Positions 22,303 through 29,912 of a stretch of 36,805 nt of DNA are shown here, piece after piece. Numbering within the stretch: the stretch's first letter is position 1; each line of letters begins with the position of its first letter. A model generated the notes under the pieces. The model did not search any database. It saw nothing but the letters and a program-made list of their open reading frames with translations, and had not been told where the DNA came from. Source of the stretch: a virus; IMG/VR virus record IMGVR_UViG_3300030098_005723, positions 1 to 36,805 of that record. One strand, given 5' to 3'. A program made the position numbers and the translations under genes.

Positions 22303-24482
22303 TTGGGGGCACTCCTAAAAGTGTCTGTCTTTGGAACTTCATCAAAGGCCAGTCCAAGGAACTCCCATTGTACGGTATTCGTGATCTTGAGTCGAAACAC
22401 TTCTGCGGAGGGTACGTGGATGTCTACTCGGGTCCAGTAAGGACGGCGGCGTTTCCAGGTAAGAGCGTCTCCTGATGGGCTTGTCCCTCCCCATCGAGCG
22501 GTATCCCAGAAAGGAGGAGTATCGTCCGCAGGGTAGAGTTTTGCTGTGCAAGTCTGAACAACCTCGGCCCTCCAATCCCGTTCAACTTCAATTGTCAGGT
22601 TCCCGGATCCGGTCTCTCGTAGCCACAAATACACTGTAAGGGGAGATCCTCTCCCCTCCGACCGCATCACTCGGAGCCATGCAGTCTGGACGATGGAAGC
22701 GCGGGGGGAAGGGGTCCAGGATTGAACTTGGTGGTCTAACAACCACACTCCCTCAGCGGGAGATCCCCCACTAACTGTGGCTCGTCCTGCCGCGATCATG
22801 TATGCCCGGTGGTCTTGGGTAACACAAACAGCGGAAGCCTGGACATCCGTTCGCCTGTTCCAACCTTCTCCATCAAATTCCCAGCAGACATTGTTCCGGC
22901 GAGAACCGTTCATGGGGACCCAGCATCTATATTTTCGGGTCTTAGTGTCTACTGCAGCTACGGCCTGGATAGTTCTGGCATCATTAAATCTGGAAACTTC
23001 CCGTTGAATTGGTTGGGAAATTAGCTGAATTTTCTCTTCAGCATAAGCATAAAACCCCTCCCTTCCGAGCCAGATCGCAACGCCCTGGGGAGTCATCGCA
23101 ACGGAAGAAGGGGCCACACAACCAGCACGGGGATGGATGGTTTTCGTCTGAAATCCATCTCCGGAGTATGAAATAACGATCATGAAAGTCGAGGTGGCCG
23201 TAAAAACCAGAAGACCCTCTGGGACTTGAATCATCCCGGTAATCGCCGCTCCTCTCGGATCTGGATAAATCTCTTCATTCTCTAAGAATGTCCCCCATTT
23301 TCCGGGGACGGAGGGATGGAGTTTTCCGGGATCTTCTGAAAAGTTAGCTGCCCACCCCCGACCAAAAGCCAGGGTATACAACTTAAATGGAGTGACAGGA
23401 ACGGGTTCCTTCGGTTTTCGAATTAGCGTGCTGTCCGGGATGTTGTCTGGAAAGGAAGTGCTGACATTGTCCGGAATTGGTATTGTGCCCAGGGAGATAG
23501 CAAGGGCTGGGAATGCGCCATTAATCGGAGACTGTCCGACAATTCCAGCCGGAACTCTAAAGAGGTCGGCTGTTCCAGAACTGAGCATGTCCTTTGTTCT
23601 ACAAAGTATGCGGCCTACTGTCCCTTGAGGTCCGGGTTCGATTCCTTCCCAGTAAAGCAAATATCTAAAATTTGCTATAGAACTGCCTCCTCCCGAGCCT
23701 TTCGCTTCTGAGAGGGGAATCTCTATGGCTTCTGAGCGTCCGGACATGGGAGAGAGATTTCCCCAAACATCCACCCATTGATACGCGGTCTGCCAGTACC
23801 CTTGAGCAATCCGACCTTCCATGTTGTCTCCAACAGAAGTCGCGCTGACTGTGCCCAGGCGAGCGTAACCAGCCTGGGACCCGGAGTTTGCGGTTCCATT
23901 AATTGCTCCCGGCTGGGCATAGCGAGCCGTTCCTACAGACACGGGACCGTGCCCTCTGGGGGCTCCGGGAGCGGAGGAGTATCCGAGGGGGAGGATAATT
24001 CGCCCATCATAGAAGTACGGGCGAGAAGTTTCCCCAGAAGGGATGATTACAATCCCGTCTGGAGTCGACTCAAACTGACAAGGAAAACGGGGCTTATCAT
24101 CGGCTCCAATACTTCCATCAATCTGAGAGGGTTGCCCAGGAGGAGAAATCAAAGCTCTCCAGATATTCCCTGTAGCGGGGCCTGCATTCCATCCTTCAAA
24201 TACACGGATTTTATCGCCGTCTTGGGTAAGGAGAACGTCCCGTGAGCCATCATCTCCGAGCGTGGCGTGGAAAATCCCGTATTGAACGGCATAAGTCGCT
24301 CCACTCCCATCCGAGTATGTCGGCACATAAGGGAGCGGACCCCAGACGGACTCCAGCGTTCCGTCCGAGGTCGCATACATATTCTCGACTCGGGATCCTA
24401 CCTGTTCGGGAATGACCAGATCCCCAGCCTCGATTCGAATAGGAAGGACTTCTGATCTAATTCGGAGCCGGGTGTCGGCCAT
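22299..24482 (-). CDS. Tail nozzle (tubular protein B-like), 727 aa
   Basis: Beta-rich throughout. Repeated blade-like elements include ITGMIQVPEGLLVFTATSTF, then GCVAPSSVAMTPQGVAIWLG and REGFYAYAEEKIQLISQPI, a pattern common in podovirus nozzle proteins (P22 gp10 and T7 gp12 functional class). The length fits that class (about 470-800 aa). The gene follows the adaptor and an AT-hook-like gene, and precedes the fibre-like trio, as expected for a short-tail assembly. No enzyme motif was seen. Confidence 0.72.
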   Translation of the reverse strand: MADTRLRIRSEVLPIRIEAGDLVIPEQVGSRVENMYATSDGTLESVWGPLPYVPTYSDGSGATYAVQYGIFHATLGDDGSRDVLLTQDGDKIRVFEGWNAGPATGNIWRALISPPGQPSQIDGSIGADDKPRFPCQFESTPDGIVIIPSGETSRPYFYDGRIILPLGYSSAPGAPRGHGPVSVGTARYAQPGAINGTANSGSQAGYARLGTVSATSVGDNMEGRIAQGYWQTAYQWVDVWGNLSPMSGRSEAIEIPLSEAKGSGGGSSIANFRYLLYWEGIEPGPQGTVGRILCRTKDMLSSGTADLFRVPAGIVGQSPINGAFPALAISLGTIPIPDNVSTSFPDNIPDSTLIRKPKEPVPVTPFKLYTLAFGRGWAANFSEDPGKLHPSVPGKWGTFLENEEIYPDPRGAAITGMIQVPEGLLVFTATSTFMIVISYSGDGFQTKTIHPRAGCVAPSSVAMTPQGVAIWLGREGFYAYAEEKIQLISQPIQREVSRFNDARTIQAVAAVDTKTRKYRCWVPMNGSRRNNVCWEFDGEGWNRRTDVQASAVCVTQDHRAYMIAAGRATVSGGSPAEGVWLLDHQVQSWTPSPRASIVQTAWLRVMRSEGRGSPLTVYLWLRETGSGNLTIEVERDWRAEVVQTCTAKLYPADDTPPFWDTARWGGTSPSGDALTWKRRRPYWTRVDIHVPSAEVFRLKITNTVQWEFLGLAFDEVPKTDTFRSAPK

Positions 24483-24502
24483 TTTCCCTCCCTATAGGCA
24501 GT

Positions 24503-24796
24503 CTACTTTGCTTCAGCAGCCTTCTTTGAAGGACGGCCTTTCTTTCGAGGAGCAGGGACAGTTTCCTGGTTTGGGGACCAAATCATTTTCCATGCAGCAA
24601 GCTCTTCCGCTTTCTCATCAAATCGCTCGAATGTCAGTCCATACCTACGGAAAAGACCTTGAATCCGGCCAGTCTCTGTTTCAAGGCGAGCAAGACAAAC
24701 CATCTGCTCTGTCCCTTGACCGAGGCGTTTTGCCTCGTAGATTGCTCCGGTAATGATTGGTGGAAATTCGACTTTCGTATCGTCTGTGTCTAACAT
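24503..24796 (-). CDS. Small protein with AT-hook-like C-terminus (97 aa)
   Basis: The N-terminal 80 residues are acidic to neutral. The C-terminus PRKKGRPSKKAAEAK contains an AT-hook-type GRP core flanked by Lys/Arg, which typically binds the minor groove of AT-rich DNA. Between adaptor and nozzle genes, so it may be a minor virion or assembly protein. Not otherwise recognised. ATAGGAG precedes ATG 24796. Confidence 0.6.
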   Translation of the reverse strand: MLDTDDTKVEFPPIITGAIYEAKRLGQGTEQMVCLARLETETGRIQGLFRRYGLTFERFDEKAEELAAWKMIWSPNQETVPAPRKKGRPSKKAAEAK

Positions 24797-24807
24797 GTTG
24801 GGCTCTC

Positions 24808-26379
24808 CTATGAATTAGACGGGAGGTTATACCACCGACGCCAGGGTCGGCGGGTGTTGATTACTCTCCCTGCACGGGCAGGTTTCTTCATGAGAAGCTG
24901 TTCTGGATAGCGCAGATCCCCATACCGCTTTGTGAGGGTGAATAGAAGTTCTTGGTAACGGCCAAGAGCACGATCTGCGAGTTCAATGTTCCCTTGGGCC
25001 TCATAAAGAGACGTAATTGCCCGGTAAAGGATGAGGTCTAAGGCATCGGGGTGGATCTGTGGGGCGTCCTGATCGTCTTTCAGGGGCATTGGACGTCGAA
25101 TACATCGAACATCTACTTCGAAACGTGTATTCGGGCGAGGGTACATTCGGAGTGCTTGGTAACCACTGACTTCACGTAGTCTTCGGTGGTAATCCGGGAG
25201 GACCGATCCATCGTCGAAAACTTGGCGGTTCCACCCATCGACATCGGCGAAAAGGTAAAAAGCGTCTGGAGTTTCCTGATTTATGGCTCCATCGAGTTGA
25301 GAACTCAAGGCTCCATAAGCATGTGCATCTACAGTCTTTCGACGGCGGTAGATTCTTTTTCTCCATCCAGAGTGGTGATATCTCCTATCCGCATTGGCGG
25401 GGACAGCGAAGGGGGCAATACCTCGGCCAAATCCTTGAATGTAATCGATGTCTGGGAGTCCGATGGCAATTCTTCCCGGACTCTCATTATTTGCAAGAAT
25501 TGAAGCTATGGGACTCGGGGCACTTTCCCATAGGGGCTCTCGCCTGGAGGGCGCTGCTTGGGCTGCTGCATAAGAGTTTTCTGGGCCGAAATCCCGGAAA
25601 CTATCGTCTCGGTATCCCCAACAGTAGGTAAAACAGTACTCAAATTCGCCTGCAGGCTCTGGGCCCTGCCATGGCCCATTTAAGGAGAGGACAGGAGCAA
25701 GCGTTGGGGATTCAATCTGTTTATGGGGGCGTCGGAATGCAGACCGAGGAGTTCCTTGGGCAATCTGGCTTGGAGTGTCCGCGAGAGAAAGCTGCTCTGC
25801 TTCAAGCTGCCCCAATACTTCGATTGGCCAGGTTTGATTATTCTGGAAAAGTCGGAGGGAGGTGACCTGCTGGACATCATCTGGAAGGTAATAGTCTTCC
25901 GTATAAATACGCCAGTCCATTAAAGTATCGGTCAGGTTGTTCCAGGGCCGATAGAGAGAAACGTATTGGACGTTCGCATCTGTCCAGATATCTCGAATCC
26001 GACGTCGGTGTTGAACTCCGGAAGGGTCGGTCACTAAGATCATCCGACCGCGCCAAATCCCAGTAGTGTCCCAGGCGACAAGCCCTGCCTGTGTGGTTGG
26101 GAGATCCCTTGTCAGAACCCAGGGATCCAGCGGAGTTCGAGAAACAGTATCAGCGGCTGCAGCGGGATTCGCGTCCTGCACAGCGGCTGTGTCTGGGGTT
26201 ACGTCGGCCTGAGTTGCGAATCCAAGCTGACTCTCAAAAAACAAAAAAGGGGCTTCTTGCGAAATTTGCGCGTAAGCCCGGTTGATATAGTCGTTTACTC
26301 TTGTAATTGCGTCAGAAGATTGCGTCGGAGCCCAGTCAGACTGGGAAAAGATGGCTTCTCGAATGTCCTTTAGGTTCAT
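24808..26379 (-). CDS. Head-tail adaptor (gp11/gp4-like), enlarged, 523 aa
   Basis: The N-terminal helix-rich part (AITRVNDYINRAYAQISQEA) and the C-terminal part (IHPDALDLILYRAITSLYEAQG, then ADRALGRYQELLFTLTKRYG) match the plan of podovirus adaptors that dock between portal and nozzle. T7 gp11 is 196 aa; here roughly 300 residues of beta-type sequence lie between the helical ends, including a GEFEYCFTYCWGYRD segment. The insert could be a surface-exposed domain. GGAG precedes ATG 26379. Confidence 0.62.
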   Translation of the reverse strand: MNLKDIREAIFSQSDWAPTQSSDAITRVNDYINRAYAQISQEAPFLFFESQLGFATQADVTPDTAAVQDANPAAAADTVSRTPLDPWVLTRDLPTTQAGLVAWDTTGIWRGRMILVTDPSGVQHRRRIRDIWTDANVQYVSLYRPWNNLTDTLMDWRIYTEDYYLPDDVQQVTSLRLFQNNQTWPIEVLGQLEAEQLSLADTPSQIAQGTPRSAFRRPHKQIESPTLAPVLSLNGPWQGPEPAGEFEYCFTYCWGYRDDSFRDFGPENSYAAAQAAPSRREPLWESAPSPIASILANNESPGRIAIGLPDIDYIQGFGRGIAPFAVPANADRRYHHSGWRKRIYRRRKTVDAHAYGALSSQLDGAINQETPDAFYLFADVDGWNRQVFDDGSVLPDYHRRLREVSGYQALRMYPRPNTRFEVDVRCIRRPMPLKDDQDAPQIHPDALDLILYRAITSLYEAQGNIELADRALGRYQELLFTLTKRYGDLRYPEQLLMKKPARAGRVINTRRPWRRWYNLPSNS

Positions 26380-26391
26380 GACGCACTCCTA

Positions 26392-26429
26392 TTAGGGTAG
26401 GCACCCCCCCGAAAGGAGGTGCCCCCTAA
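26392..26429 (-). promoter_or_regulatory. Long intergenic hairpin after the decoration gene
   Basis: On the - strand the RNA can pair TTAGGG with CCCTAA, then GGCACC with GGTGCC (two unpaired bases, TA, on one side), then TCC with GGG: about 15 base pairs in all. No U-tract follows. It lies between the last capsid gene and the adaptor gene. It could be an mRNA-stabilising, processing or partial-termination element that separates highly expressed capsid genes from tail genes (inference). Confidence 0.6.
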
Positions 26430-26451
26430 GTTTACTACAGATTCAGCCGAA

Positions 26452-26967
26452 TCAACCCTTACAGTCGATCATCGCCGTTCCCCGCCCAGCGGGGGCGGGG
26501 CCAGCCGCTGCGGATGCGGTGACGCACCATGCGATAACCTGGGCCTCTGTGTCAGTGATTGCACTCGCGTTTGCGACTACATCAGCGAATGTACCAGCGA
26601 CAACAGTTCCTGCTGTGGTCAAACCACGATCCGCACCGACAACAGCACCATTACCTGCTTGAACGGTTCCAAGTCCTCGTTTGAGGATAAAACCATAACT
26701 TGCGGTAGCGATAGCGTGTTGTGCTACGCCCACAACGCGGGCAGGGTGGATCGCAGTTGCAGCGGTAGTGGGAGACACCGTGTAGGTGCTTGCCCCAGCA
26801 TCGCGCATAGCTGCAATTCCGACACCGAGAGCGGCCGTAGCCTGGACATAAATCCAAACCTCATCGCCGCCGTTAGCAGTAGGAACAACCAGTTCAAACC
26901 CCAGAGGAGCTTGCTGATCAGTAGTTACGGTTGTGGTACTAATACCAGCCGCAGTTGTAATAGCCAT
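26452..26967 (-). CDS. Head decoration/capsid cement protein (171 aa)
   Basis: Ala/Thr/Gly/Val-rich with alternating short strands (VWIYVQATAALGVG, GYNA-poor and charge-poor), following the major capsid gene directly, as decoration proteins usually do. The central part repeats AxxxGT/GV elements. No catalytic motif. An AAGGAG site set in a short hairpin (26971-26987) precedes its ATG. Confidence 0.55.
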   Translation of the reverse strand: MAITTAAGISTTTVTTDQQAPLGFELVVPTANGGDEVWIYVQATAALGVGIAAMRDAGASTYTVSPTTAATAIHPARVVGVAQHAIATASYGFILKRGLGTVQAGNGAVVGADRGLTTAGTVVAGTFADVVANASAITDTEAQVIAWCVTASAAAGPAPAGRGTAMIDCKG

Positions 26968-26970
26968 GAT

Positions 26971-26987
26971 AAGTCTCCTTAAGACTT
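26971..26987 (-). promoter_or_regulatory. Hairpin presenting the decoration-gene Shine-Dalgarno
   Basis: A perfect 6-bp inverted repeat AAGTCT/AGACTT with loop TAAGG on the - strand. The AAGGAG ribosome site spans loop and stem, and the ATG at 26967 begins 4 bases beyond the stem. It may tune translation of the decoration protein relative to the capsid protein. Confidence 0.5.
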
Positions 26988-26994
26988 TAGGGGT

Positions 26995-28083
26995 TTATGG
27001 AACACCTGCGCCGGTAACAACACCGTTCGCACGCAATTGGTCACAGTACATACCCATGTTGAGAACGTACTCATAACGCCACATGTCTTGCTCAGGAATA
27101 CGGATAGGACCACGAACTGCGAAGTCGCCTTTCGTCTCCATGCCCGAATCGTGCCCGAGGGTGTACATGTGCCAAGTATCGGTCTTCAGCATGTAGATGA
27201 CGCCATTGGCGGATCCACCAGAGGTGAAGTTTGCGGCACCGTCTGTGATGGACTGCTCAAGGAAGAAATCAGCCTCCAAGAAAGGAATTCCTTGGCGGAG
27301 AGCCTTCGGAGCCTTATCGCCCTCGACTCGCATCACGCGAACTTGGTCATCAAGATCGTCGATGTAGTTGAGATACGAAGACTCATCACCGAGAAGCAAG
27401 TCAACAGGACCGCTTGCCTTAGAGCCTTGACGGCTTGCTGCATAGTAAACCTGACGCATGGTCGAACGACCATCAGTTGCGAAAGAAGCAACCTGTCCGT
27501 ATTGGTTGTACCAGCCAGCAAGACCTGCTGCACCAGCGGGCTTGGGAAGGTTGAATACCGTATCGTTCTGAGCAGCGGGGGCAGCGTACTCAAAGATACC
27601 CGTGCGGGCAGTTCCTTGAGGGTTGTACGACTGGTCACCATTCAGAGTGAGGAATCCGCCAACACCGGCTGTGGAGTTACCCGCAGCAAGCTGATCAGAA
27701 ATGCGCTCATGGAAGTCGGACAATGCCAACTCAGGGTAACGCTTAATGATCTTAGCGAGATCATTCTCACCATTGGCTTCTGCGAGGTCCTTACCAGGAA
27801 CGTCAAACGCGTAAATCAGACGAGGAGCATAGGTATCTCCACGCTGAGCGTTCTGGCGACGTCCGCCAGCAATAATCTCAGAACCAGTGAGAACTTGGGT
27901 CACTGTTCCGGGGCCGTCTGAGACGACCACAAATTCACGGTAAGGGCCTTTAAGAGTAGCTCGGTCGATGTTCCCCCGGTTTAACACCTTCTCCATGAGA
28001 GGATGCCATTGGGTGAATAGTTCCGAGTACCCTGGGGCCAGATCTTGCAACGCGGTTGCGACTACATCAGGGCTAATTGCCAT
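26995..28083 (-). CDS. Major capsid protein, HK97-type
   Basis: 362 residues, a usual length for a coat protein that works with a separate scaffold. The C-terminal block GVIYMLKTDTWHMYTLG, then RGPIRIPEQDMWRYEYVLNM and QLRANGVVTG, is typical of phage capsid proteins (late P-domain or A-domain strands). The middle has a flexible Gly/Ser-rich stretch (AAGNSTAGVGGF). It follows the scaffold gene and precedes the decoration gene. No prohead protease was recognised, consistent with a non-proteolytic scaffold. Confidence 0.85.
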   Translation of the reverse strand: MAISPDVVATALQDLAPGYSELFTQWHPLMEKVLNRGNIDRATLKGPYREFVVVSDGPGTVTQVLTGSEIIAGGRRQNAQRGDTYAPRLIYAFDVPGKDLAEANGENDLAKIIKRYPELALSDFHERISDQLAAGNSTAGVGGFLTLNGDQSYNPQGTARTGIFEYAAPAAQNDTVFNLPKPAGAAGLAGWYNQYGQVASFATDGRSTMRQVYYAASRQGSKASGPVDLLLGDESSYLNYIDDLDDQVRVMRVEGDKAPKALRQGIPFLEADFFLEQSITDGAANFTSGGSANGVIYMLKTDTWHMYTLGHDSGMETKGDFAVRGPIRIPEQDMWRYEYVLNMGMYCDQLRANGVVTGAGVP

Positions 28084-28106
28084 GTCTCTGAATCCTCATG
28101 GGGTGG

Positions 28107-28123
28107 AAAAGGGGGGAACCCCC
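28107..28123 (-). terminator. Terminator-like hairpin between scaffold and capsid genes
   Basis: On the - strand GGGG-loop-CCCC is followed by TTTT. The stem is short and the U-tract is only four long, so any termination would be partial. It lies 3 bases beyond the scaffold stop and 23 bases before the capsid ATG, where attenuation would alter the scaffold-to-capsid ratio. Confidence 0.35.
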
Positions 28124-28126
28124 AGC

Positions 28127-29011
28127 TTAGTTCCTGCCTCCACCATGAACCCGAAGGGCCCGGCGAGCAGCAAGAGATCTTAAATCGTCTAAAGAAGTAG
28201 CATCGCCCATACCTTCCGTGGCCTTGGTAGGCCGAGAGGAGGTAGTTGCGCCATTGGTGATTTTCGCACCACGGCGGGGGGCTTTTGCTTTAGCCTCAGC
28301 TTTGGCCTTTGCTTGGGCGGCCTTGACTTCCTGGGGGGAAGGCTGATTTTTGACTTCTTCGATCTCCGCGTGTGCCTTCGCGAGTTTCAAAGCATAGATA
28401 TCGGAGACGCCGTCTTCCTTTGCGCTGACTGCGACTTGGAAAGCATCTTCGGAAAGGGAGAGAAGCTCAGCAGCGATGTATCCATCCCACTGGCCTCCAA
28501 ACTCATTATTCTCATCAATGAGATTGATGAAAACTCCAAGCTTCTCTTGGTCTTGGGAAAGTTCTGGGTGCTCTTTCCAAAATCTCTCTACATATTCATT
28601 CGCAGACTGTTCGACGAAAGAGGAGTGTTGGCCCTCTAGCTCTGAGAAAGCTTCTAACTTCTGCTTGTGCTCTTCTTCCAGTTCCTGGAACTTCTTAGTC
28701 ATTTCTGCCAAACGGGGATCTTCCTCGTCGTTTAGCATTGCTGCGTACATTGCCCGGAGGGACTCGATTTCACCCTCTCGTTCTTTGTACTCTTCTGAAA
28801 ATTTCCGAGAAATAGCGGAAAAAGCTTCTCGGGAATCCTCGGGGATAGAATCTTCCGTTCCATCCCAGTCAGTCCAGGCAAAGGCGGGTGCTTCTGGAAT
28901 AGAAGCCTCCGGAGCAGGAGCCGAATCAACACTGGGGGCCGGAGCAACTGGGGCCGGGGCCGGAGCCTCAACCGCAGGAGCCGGAGCAGCGCTGGCGACT
29001 TCTTCGCTCAT
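28127..29011 (-). CDS. Capsid scaffolding protein (294 aa)
   Basis: A Pro/Ala-rich N-terminus (residues 1-45), a long charged helical middle (REAFSAISRKFSEEYKEREG, EMTKKFQELEEEHKQKLEAF), an Ala/Lys linker and a basic C-terminus. The short basic helix at the end (DDLRSLAARRALRVHGG) is the usual coat-binding feature of scaffolds. Position immediately upstream of the capsid gene and overlap by ATGA with the acidic protein before it support the call. Confidence 0.8.
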   Translation of the reverse strand: MSEEVASAAPAPAVEAPAPAPVAPAPSVDSAPAPEASIPEAPAFAWTDWDGTEDSIPEDSREAFSAISRKFSEEYKEREGEIESLRAMYAAMLNDEEDPRLAEMTKKFQELEEEHKQKLEAFSELEGQHSSFVEQSANEYVERFWKEHPELSQDQEKLGVFINLIDENNEFGGQWDGYIAAELLSLSEDAFQVAVSAKEDGVSDIYALKLAKAHAEIEEVKNQPSPQEVKAAQAKAKAEAKAKAPRRGAKITNGATTSSRPTKATEGMGDATSLDDLRSLAARRALRVHGGGRN

Positions 29012-29394
29012 GCCTTTCCTCCGAGCATTGGACCAAGTTTTTCTACAACGGAAGTCCGAAGACCGACGAGATCAAGAGGACCCTCTGGGGCTCCTTCTTC
29101 AGCCATCCCTTCTTCGCCTCCCGTCTTGACGAGTTCATAGCCGTACTGGTCGAACCATGCCATGAGGGCTTCAGGATCTGCTCCATGCTCCTCAATTGCA
29201 GCAGCAAGAGCTTCCGTGGGAGAGGCGAAATCCACCATCTCTCCTTCGCCCTCTTCTGCCATTTCTTCTGGCATCTCTTCGGGCATCTCTCCTGCCATCT
29301 CGGCTGGCATCTCTTCGTCCGTCTCTGGGGGAAGTTCTTCCTCCATCTCAACGTCCGTTTCCACCAACTCGTCTTCCATTTTTTCTTCAGCCAT
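29008..29394 (-). CDS. Acidic repeat protein coupled to the scaffold (128 aa)
   Basis: Extremely acidic N-terminal half built from an imperfect E-E-M-P-(A/E)-E-M repeat (residues about 25-55), then an ordered helical part (PTEALAAAIEEHGADPEALMAWF) and a hydrophobic end. The stop overlaps the scaffold ATG (ATGA), suggesting the two are made together. Possible roles are a scaffold partner or a charge shield in the prohead interior; no family was recognised. Confidence 0.65.
   Translation of the reverse strand: MAEEKMEDELVETDVEMEEELPPETDEEMPAEMAGEMPEEMPEEMAEEGEGEMVDFASPTEALAAAIEEHGADPEALMAWFDQYGYELVKTGGEEGMAEEGAPEGPLDLVGLRTSVVEKLGPMLGGKA
29251..29345 (-). repeat. Imperfect tandem repeat encoding Glu/Met/Pro units
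   Basis: Short repeats of the type GAGATGCCxGA, around 12-15 bases, encode the E-E-M-P-x-E-M units of the acidic protein. The copies are degenerate, but their unit phase is kept, suggesting recent expansion or slippage. Confidence 0.6.
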
Positions 29395-29413
29395 TTTATT
29401 TCCCTATTTATGG

Positions 29414-29442
29414 GTTCTACCTGAAGGGACCTGACCCGTCAA
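29414..29442 (-). promoter_or_regulatory. Candidate sigma70-type promoter before the capsid gene cluster
   Basis: On the - strand TTGACG (29437-29442) and TAGAAC (29414-29419) are separated by 17 bases. It would start RNA near 29407, leaving a short leader with AGGGA before ATG 29394. The -10 box matches only 4 of 6, so this is a weak candidate. The gap at 29395-29486 also contains an inverted repeat CCAGGT/ACCTGG and one TGCCCAGG copy. Confidence 0.3.
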
Positions 29443-29486
29443 GGCAAGCATATAGCATTCTGTGGTTTTTGCCCAGGTGAGTTGTA

Positions 29487-29912
29487 TCAAACCTGGATTT
29501 TCTTTTCCCCCCGAGAAATTGCCTCTCGGTGGGTCTTGTCTTTTTTCAGTCGTGTCTTTCGGTCTTCATGATCTCTGAAGCCCTGTTTTCGGGCTGTTCT
29601 ATCTGCCTGGTTCCGAACAGAATCCCGGTGGTTAATCCAAGCAGAATCATCCTTCCCTACAATTACTCGATCTTTTCTATGATTAAAATAGGCGCGTTGT
29701 TCTTCTGGAGAGGAGAAACTACGCCCGATCTGATCAATCGATAGTTGTTTAGAGGGGAGCGGGCCGATAACGGCGGGAGCTTTTCGGATGATTGTCGTGG
29801 CCTTCTCATTACACACTGGGCAAAAGAGTCCTCCATCTCGGATGTACTCGCTCGCCTTTTTAATCGCTTCAAATTCGCCGTGAGGCACACACATGCCTGT
29901 ATATGTGGGCAT
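29487..29912 (-). CDS. FmdB-like zinc-ribbon protein (141 aa)
   Basis: N-terminal MPTYTGMCVPHGEFEAIKK with Cys8-x2-His11 and then Cys31-P-V-Cys34: one zinc-ribbon knuckle of each half, as in FmdB-type small regulatory proteins, with His replacing one Cys. The C-terminal 70 residues are highly basic and charged (RTARKQGFRDHEDRKTRLKK). Between portal and acidic/scaffold genes. It may bind nucleic acid or the portal; the role is unknown. ATG directly follows the portal stop. Confidence 0.65.
   Translation of the reverse strand: MPTYTGMCVPHGEFEAIKKASEYIRDGGLFCPVCNEKATTIIRKAPAVIGPLPSKQLSIDQIGRSFSSPEEQRAYFNHRKDRVIVGKDDSAWINHRDSVRNQADRTARKQGFRDHEDRKTRLKKDKTHREAISRGEKKIQV

Noticed and set aside
23633-23655. 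GGTTCGATTCC, resembling a tRNA T-arm
   Set aside because: Flanking bases do not form the 5-bp T stem or an acceptor stem, and the site is inside the nozzle coding sequence.
27037-27921. A 294-codon open frame on + opposite the capsid gene
   Set aside because: Entirely antisense to a confidently assigned capsid gene, with no ribosome site and a Cys/Arg/Ser-rich, unfold-like composition; explained by codon bias on the coding strand.
29470-29495. Inverted repeat CCAGGT/ACCTGG with T-rich flank as a terminator
   Set aside because: The T-rich side lies on the + strand, opposite to transcription here; the - strand side has no U-tract.
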